From: Archangium sp.
Lineage (GTDB): Bacteria; Myxococcota; Myxococcia; Myxococcales; Myxococcaceae
DNA: 64,000 nucleotides
Assembly (NCBI GenBank): GCA_030681645.1
Contig: JAUXRX010000016.1
Span: forward strand, 1-64,000
Reading direction: 5' to 3'
In this document: piece after piece, positions 61,676-64,000 of the stretch
Layout: each line of letters opens with the position of its first letter
Position numbering within the stretch: position 1 is the first letter of the stretch
The notes under the pieces: generated by a model
What the model was told of the DNA's origin: nothing
What the model saw: only the letters and a program-made list of their open reading frames with translations
Database searches by the model: none
Program-made: the position numbers and the translations under genes

Positions 61676-62260
61676 CTACTTCTGGGGGCGCGCCGGCGCG
61701 GTCGACGCCGCGGCCCAGTCAGCCGGGTACGTCACGTAGAACACGCGCGTGCGCCACGGCGTACCGAACAGGATCTTGCTGCCCTTTGGAATGTAGAAGA
61801 CGTCGCCCGCGCGGCCCTCGAGCATGCGCCCGTCGATGGTGATCTGCAGCACGCCCTCGAGCACCAGGTCGACCTCGTCGTAGTCGAGCGACCACGGAAA
61901 CGAATCTGCGCGGCCCCAGCTCATGATGCCCGCCGTCATGGGCGAGCCATCGCGCGCGGTGATCACGTCGGCGAGGCCGACGTTGCGCTCGGGCCCCGCT
62001 CCGGCAAAGCGCTCCAGCTTCACCGACTCGCCGCGCACCAGCACCAGCCCCGAGGGGTCGACCGTGCGCCCGGCGGTGCTCTGCTCGACCGCCTTCGACG
62101 ACGCCACCGGCGCCGGAGCCAGATCGAACGTCACCCCCAGCTCGTGCGCCTGCGTCCACGCCTCGGGCGTGATGATCGCCAGGCCGCGCGGCGCGGAGAT
62201 GCGCAGCCGACCGGCCGCGGCTTCCGACGCGACGACTTCCCCTGTGATCAGCCGCTTCAT
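61676..62260 (-). CDS. EutQ-like cupin protein
   Basis: 194 residues from ATG 62260 (MKRLITGEVV). The N-terminus resembles EutQ (KRLITGEV, IITPEAWTQAHELGVTF), and the C-terminal half is a cupin (YDEVDLVLEGVLQITIDGRML, GRAGDVFYIPKGSKILFGTPWRTRVFYVTYP, quoted in part: GDVFYIPKGSKILF). EutQ belongs to ethanolamine-utilisation compartments and has acetate-kinase activity in Salmonella; no other eut genes or shell proteins are nearby, so this is a standalone relative. Confidence 0.75.
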   Translation of the reverse strand: MKRLITGEVVASEAAAGRLRISAPRGLAIITPEAWTQAHELGVTFDLAPAPVASSKAVEQSTAGRTVDPSGLVLVRGESVKLERFAGAGPERNVGLADVITARDGSPMTAGIMSWGRADSFPWSLDYDEVDLVLEGVLQITIDGRMLEGRAGDVFYIPKGSKILFGTPWRTRVFYVTYPADWAAASTAPARPQK

Positions 62261-62456
62261 CCCGGAGCGATCGGTACCACATTCACCGGCGGCCCTCTCC
62301 GTTTCCGGCGGGCGTCTTCCCCCGTTACGGGGTGACCCGTCTCGCACGGCGAGCTGGCCGAGGCGCACGTGGCGGTCGACGCGACGCACATCCTGCGGGG
62401 GCTGGCCAACCGAACGGAGGAGGCCAGTGCGTGCTGTGACGTCGTTCAGCGCGGCG

Positions 62457-63173
62457 CTACTCGTTGCCGCTGTAGGTGACGCGCGAGCCGCCGCTCGTGT
62501 CGATCGATCGCGTGAGCGGGTTGCCCGTCACGGTCACCGTGGAGCCCCCCGACGCGTTGCCCTGCGCCGACTTCGACGCGCGCACGTGCAAGGTCGACCC
62601 GCCCGACGCGTTGACCGTGACGTCCTGCGCTGCCACGCCATCGGTGTCGACCTGCGAGCCGCCCGACGCATCGACGATCGCGCTCTGCGCGAGACCGAAG
62701 ACGTCGACGTGACTTCCACCCGAGGCGTTGACGATCACCTGCGTCGCCTCGAGCCGCGAGAGCGCCGCCGTGCTTCCGCCCGACGCATTGAGGCGCCACT
62801 CCACGGCCTCGGTGGCGTCGGCGTTCACGTGAGCACCACCCGAGACGTCGAGCCCCACGAGCAGCGGGTTGCTGATGTCCGCGACGATGGTGGCGGTGGG
62901 GTTGAGCGTGAAGTTGGGGACCTTCCTGACGATGAGCGTGTCGTTCTCGACGAAGACCTGGAGGAACGCGTGCAGGTTCTCGTCGGCGGTCAGCGTCACC
63001 GCGCGGTCGCCGCGAGCGATGGTGGCGCGGATGCCGCTGCCCACCGACACCTTCGAGAACGCGCTGACGGTGCGCTGCTGCGGGACGACGTGACCATTGC
63101 CGACCTCCATCGCGCAGGCACCGAAGGCGAGCGCGGACAGGGTGAAGAAGGCGGAGCGGATGAGCGGCGACAT
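62457..63173 (-). CDS. lipoprotein with GIN (DUF2807) beta-helix domain
   Basis: 238 residues from ATG 63173, chosen for GGAGG five bases upstream. Signal peptide MSPLIRSAFFTLSALAFGAC with lipobox. The head GIN domain starts SKVSVGSGIRATIARGD, and the C-terminal half repeats the motif [V/L]xASGGSxVxV every 16-20 residues (VSGGAHVNAD, ASGGSTAAL, ASGGSHVDV, ASGGSQVDT, ASGGSTLHV, SGGSRVTY), forming a right-handed beta-helix. Likely surface adhesion or envelope structure. Confidence 0.85.
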   Translation of the reverse strand: MSPLIRSAFFTLSALAFGACAMEVGNGHVVPQQRTVSAFSKVSVGSGIRATIARGDRAVTLTADENLHAFLQVFVENDTLIVRKVPNFTLNPTATIVADISNPLLVGLDVSGGAHVNADATEAVEWRLNASGGSTAALSRLEATQVIVNASGGSHVDVFGLAQSAIVDASGGSQVDTDGVAAQDVTVNASGGSTLHVRASKSAQGNASGGSTVTVTGNPLTRSIDTSGGSRVTYSGNE

Positions 63174-63291
63174 ATCGACCTCCATTGCGTGCCCGGGCTC
63201 TTCCCCGGGCTTCGTCTCCTTCGGGTGCAAGACGGACGCCCCGAGCCGATGACGCAGGACTTGCGCTTGACTCGTTGGCGCTCGTTCATCG

Positions 63292-64000
63292 ATGAGCGCA
63301 CGCGTGAACTGGCGCTCCGTGCCCGAGGTGGGAACCATGCTCGGGCTGCGCCTGGTCGCCGCCACGCTCAGGCTGTTCGGGCGGGGCGCCGCCGCCGCGC
63401 TGCTCTGGCTGGTCTGCTGGTACTTCTTCGCCTTCTCCGGGACCGTGCGGCGCGCCTCGGTCGAGCTCTTCACCCGGCTGAGCGCACCCCGGCAGGTCCA
63501 CCGTCACCTGTGGACCTTCGCGCGCGTGGCGGCCGATCGGCTCCTCTTCCTCACCGGAGCGACGCGCGGGCTCACCGTCCACCTCCACGGCCACGAGCAC
63601 ATCATGGCGCTCGCGGCCTCGAAGCGCGGGGGCCTGCTGCTCGGCGCGCACCTGGGCAGCTTCGAGGCGATGCGCTCACTCGCCGCGCAGTACGACGTGC
63701 CGTTGCTGGTGGTGGCCGACTTCCGCAACGCGCGGCGGATCAACGCGCTGCTCGAGCGCTTCAGCCCCGAGCTGAGGGTTCGCCTGCTCGAGCTGGACCC
63801 CGAGGCCCCCACGGGGTTGCTGGCGGCGAAGGACGCGATCGAGCGCGGTGAGCTGGTGGCGGTGCTGGCCGATCGCGCCACGCACCGCGGCGCGCGTGAC
63901 GTGACCGTGCCCTTCCTCGGAGGCACCGCGCGGTTCCCCGCCGGCGCGCACGTGCTGGCCGCGCTGCTGCAGTGCCCCGTGTTCTTCGTGTGCGCGCTCT
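63292..64000 (+). CDS. LpxL/HtrB-type lysophospholipid acyltransferase, partial
   Basis: Runs off the window end (236 residues seen). An in-frame stop at 63268 limits the start to ATG 63292 (MSARVNWRSVPEVG) or GTG 63304. A transmembrane helix (about 25-50) is followed by the acyltransferase HX4E motif in GAHLGSFEAM, the ADFRNARRINALL segment and ADRATHRGARDVTVPFLGGTARFPAGAHVLAALL, typical of lipid A late acyltransferases and the related acyltransferases of aryl polyene clusters. Acyl-ACP-dependent acylation of a lipid is expected at the inner membrane. Confidence 0.85.
   Translation, partial: MSARVNWRSVPEVGTMLGLRLVAATLRLFGRGAAAALLWLVCWYFFAFSGTVRRASVELFTRLSAPRQVHRHLWTFARVAADRLLFLTGATRGLTVHLHGHEHIMALAASKRGGLLLGAHLGSFEAMRSLAAQYDVPLLVVADFRNARRINALLERFSPELRVRLLELDPEAPTGLLAAKDAIERGELVAVLADRATHRGARDVTVPFLGGTARFPAGAHVLAALLQCPVFFVCAL

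Noticed and set aside
61676..62260. Ethanolamine-utilisation locus
   Set aside because: Only an EutQ-like cupin is present; no eut enzymes or shell proteins.

Overview
The window is very GC-rich DNA with dense genes, frequent GTG/TTG starts, many 4-base stop/start overlaps, and many secreted lipoproteins carrying Gly-rich linkers after the lipobox. It also has an ECF sigma/Ser-Thr kinase pair, MoxR, DUF4175 and ASH-domain lipoproteins. This combination suggests a myxobacterium or close relative (Myxococcota, Cystobacterineae-like). That is an inference from gene style, since no rRNA or tRNA gene is visible.

Layout. 1-223: 83-bp tandem repeats. 263-2385: ATP-grasp ligase coupled to an N-formylglutamate-amidohydrolase-like enzyme. 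2474-3200: three small coiled-coil or membrane-anchored proteins, two of which share a duplicated upstream segment. 3325-7487: a partner-switching signalling locus with two SiaC-like phosphoacceptor proteins and a coupled operon of HATPase kinase, SAM methyltransferase and membrane SpoIIE/PP2C phosphatase. 7644-12273: a P-loop protein of unknown role, a Cys-rich lipoprotein, a barrel protein and a phospholipase-C-like phosphoesterase. 12331-15851: TVP38-like membrane protein, fatty-acid-desaturase-like protein with a possible leader peptide, and an ECF sigma/Ser-Thr kinase pair. 16348-21230: DUF4175 protein plus gluzincin/TPR protein. 21275-28335: envelope and redox genes, including a VKOR-DsbA fusion, OmpA-like protein and TlpA-like thioredoxin operon. 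28404-30002: ATPase with nuclease-like C-terminus, enclosed by 22-bp direct repeats. 30029-37433: operon of SNF2 helicase, Mre11/SbcD-like nuclease and Rad50/SMC-like ATPase. 38376-44531: a 2051-aa repeat lipoprotein. 44578-64000: MoxR, DmdC-type acyl-CoA dehydrogenase, lipoproteins, DUF4178/DUF350 genes, HCCA-isomerase-like protein, a secreted heme-motif/terpenoid-toroid-like protein, ASH lipoprotein, HAD phosphatase, EutQ-like cupin, GIN-domain lipoprotein and a truncated LpxL-type acyltransferase.

Two families of short palindromic dispersed repeats run through the window. They sit mostly just after stop codons, often between convergent genes, and in places have been absorbed into reading frames: three times in the SNF2 helicase and once as the C-terminus of a lipoprotein. 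The best candidates for an undescribed system are the SNF2/Mre11/Rad50-like operon with the adjacent repeat-flanked ATPase, and the partner-switching operon with a methyltransferase placed between kinase and phosphatase. No CRISPR array, rRNA, tRNA, prophage or standard insertion sequence was recognised.
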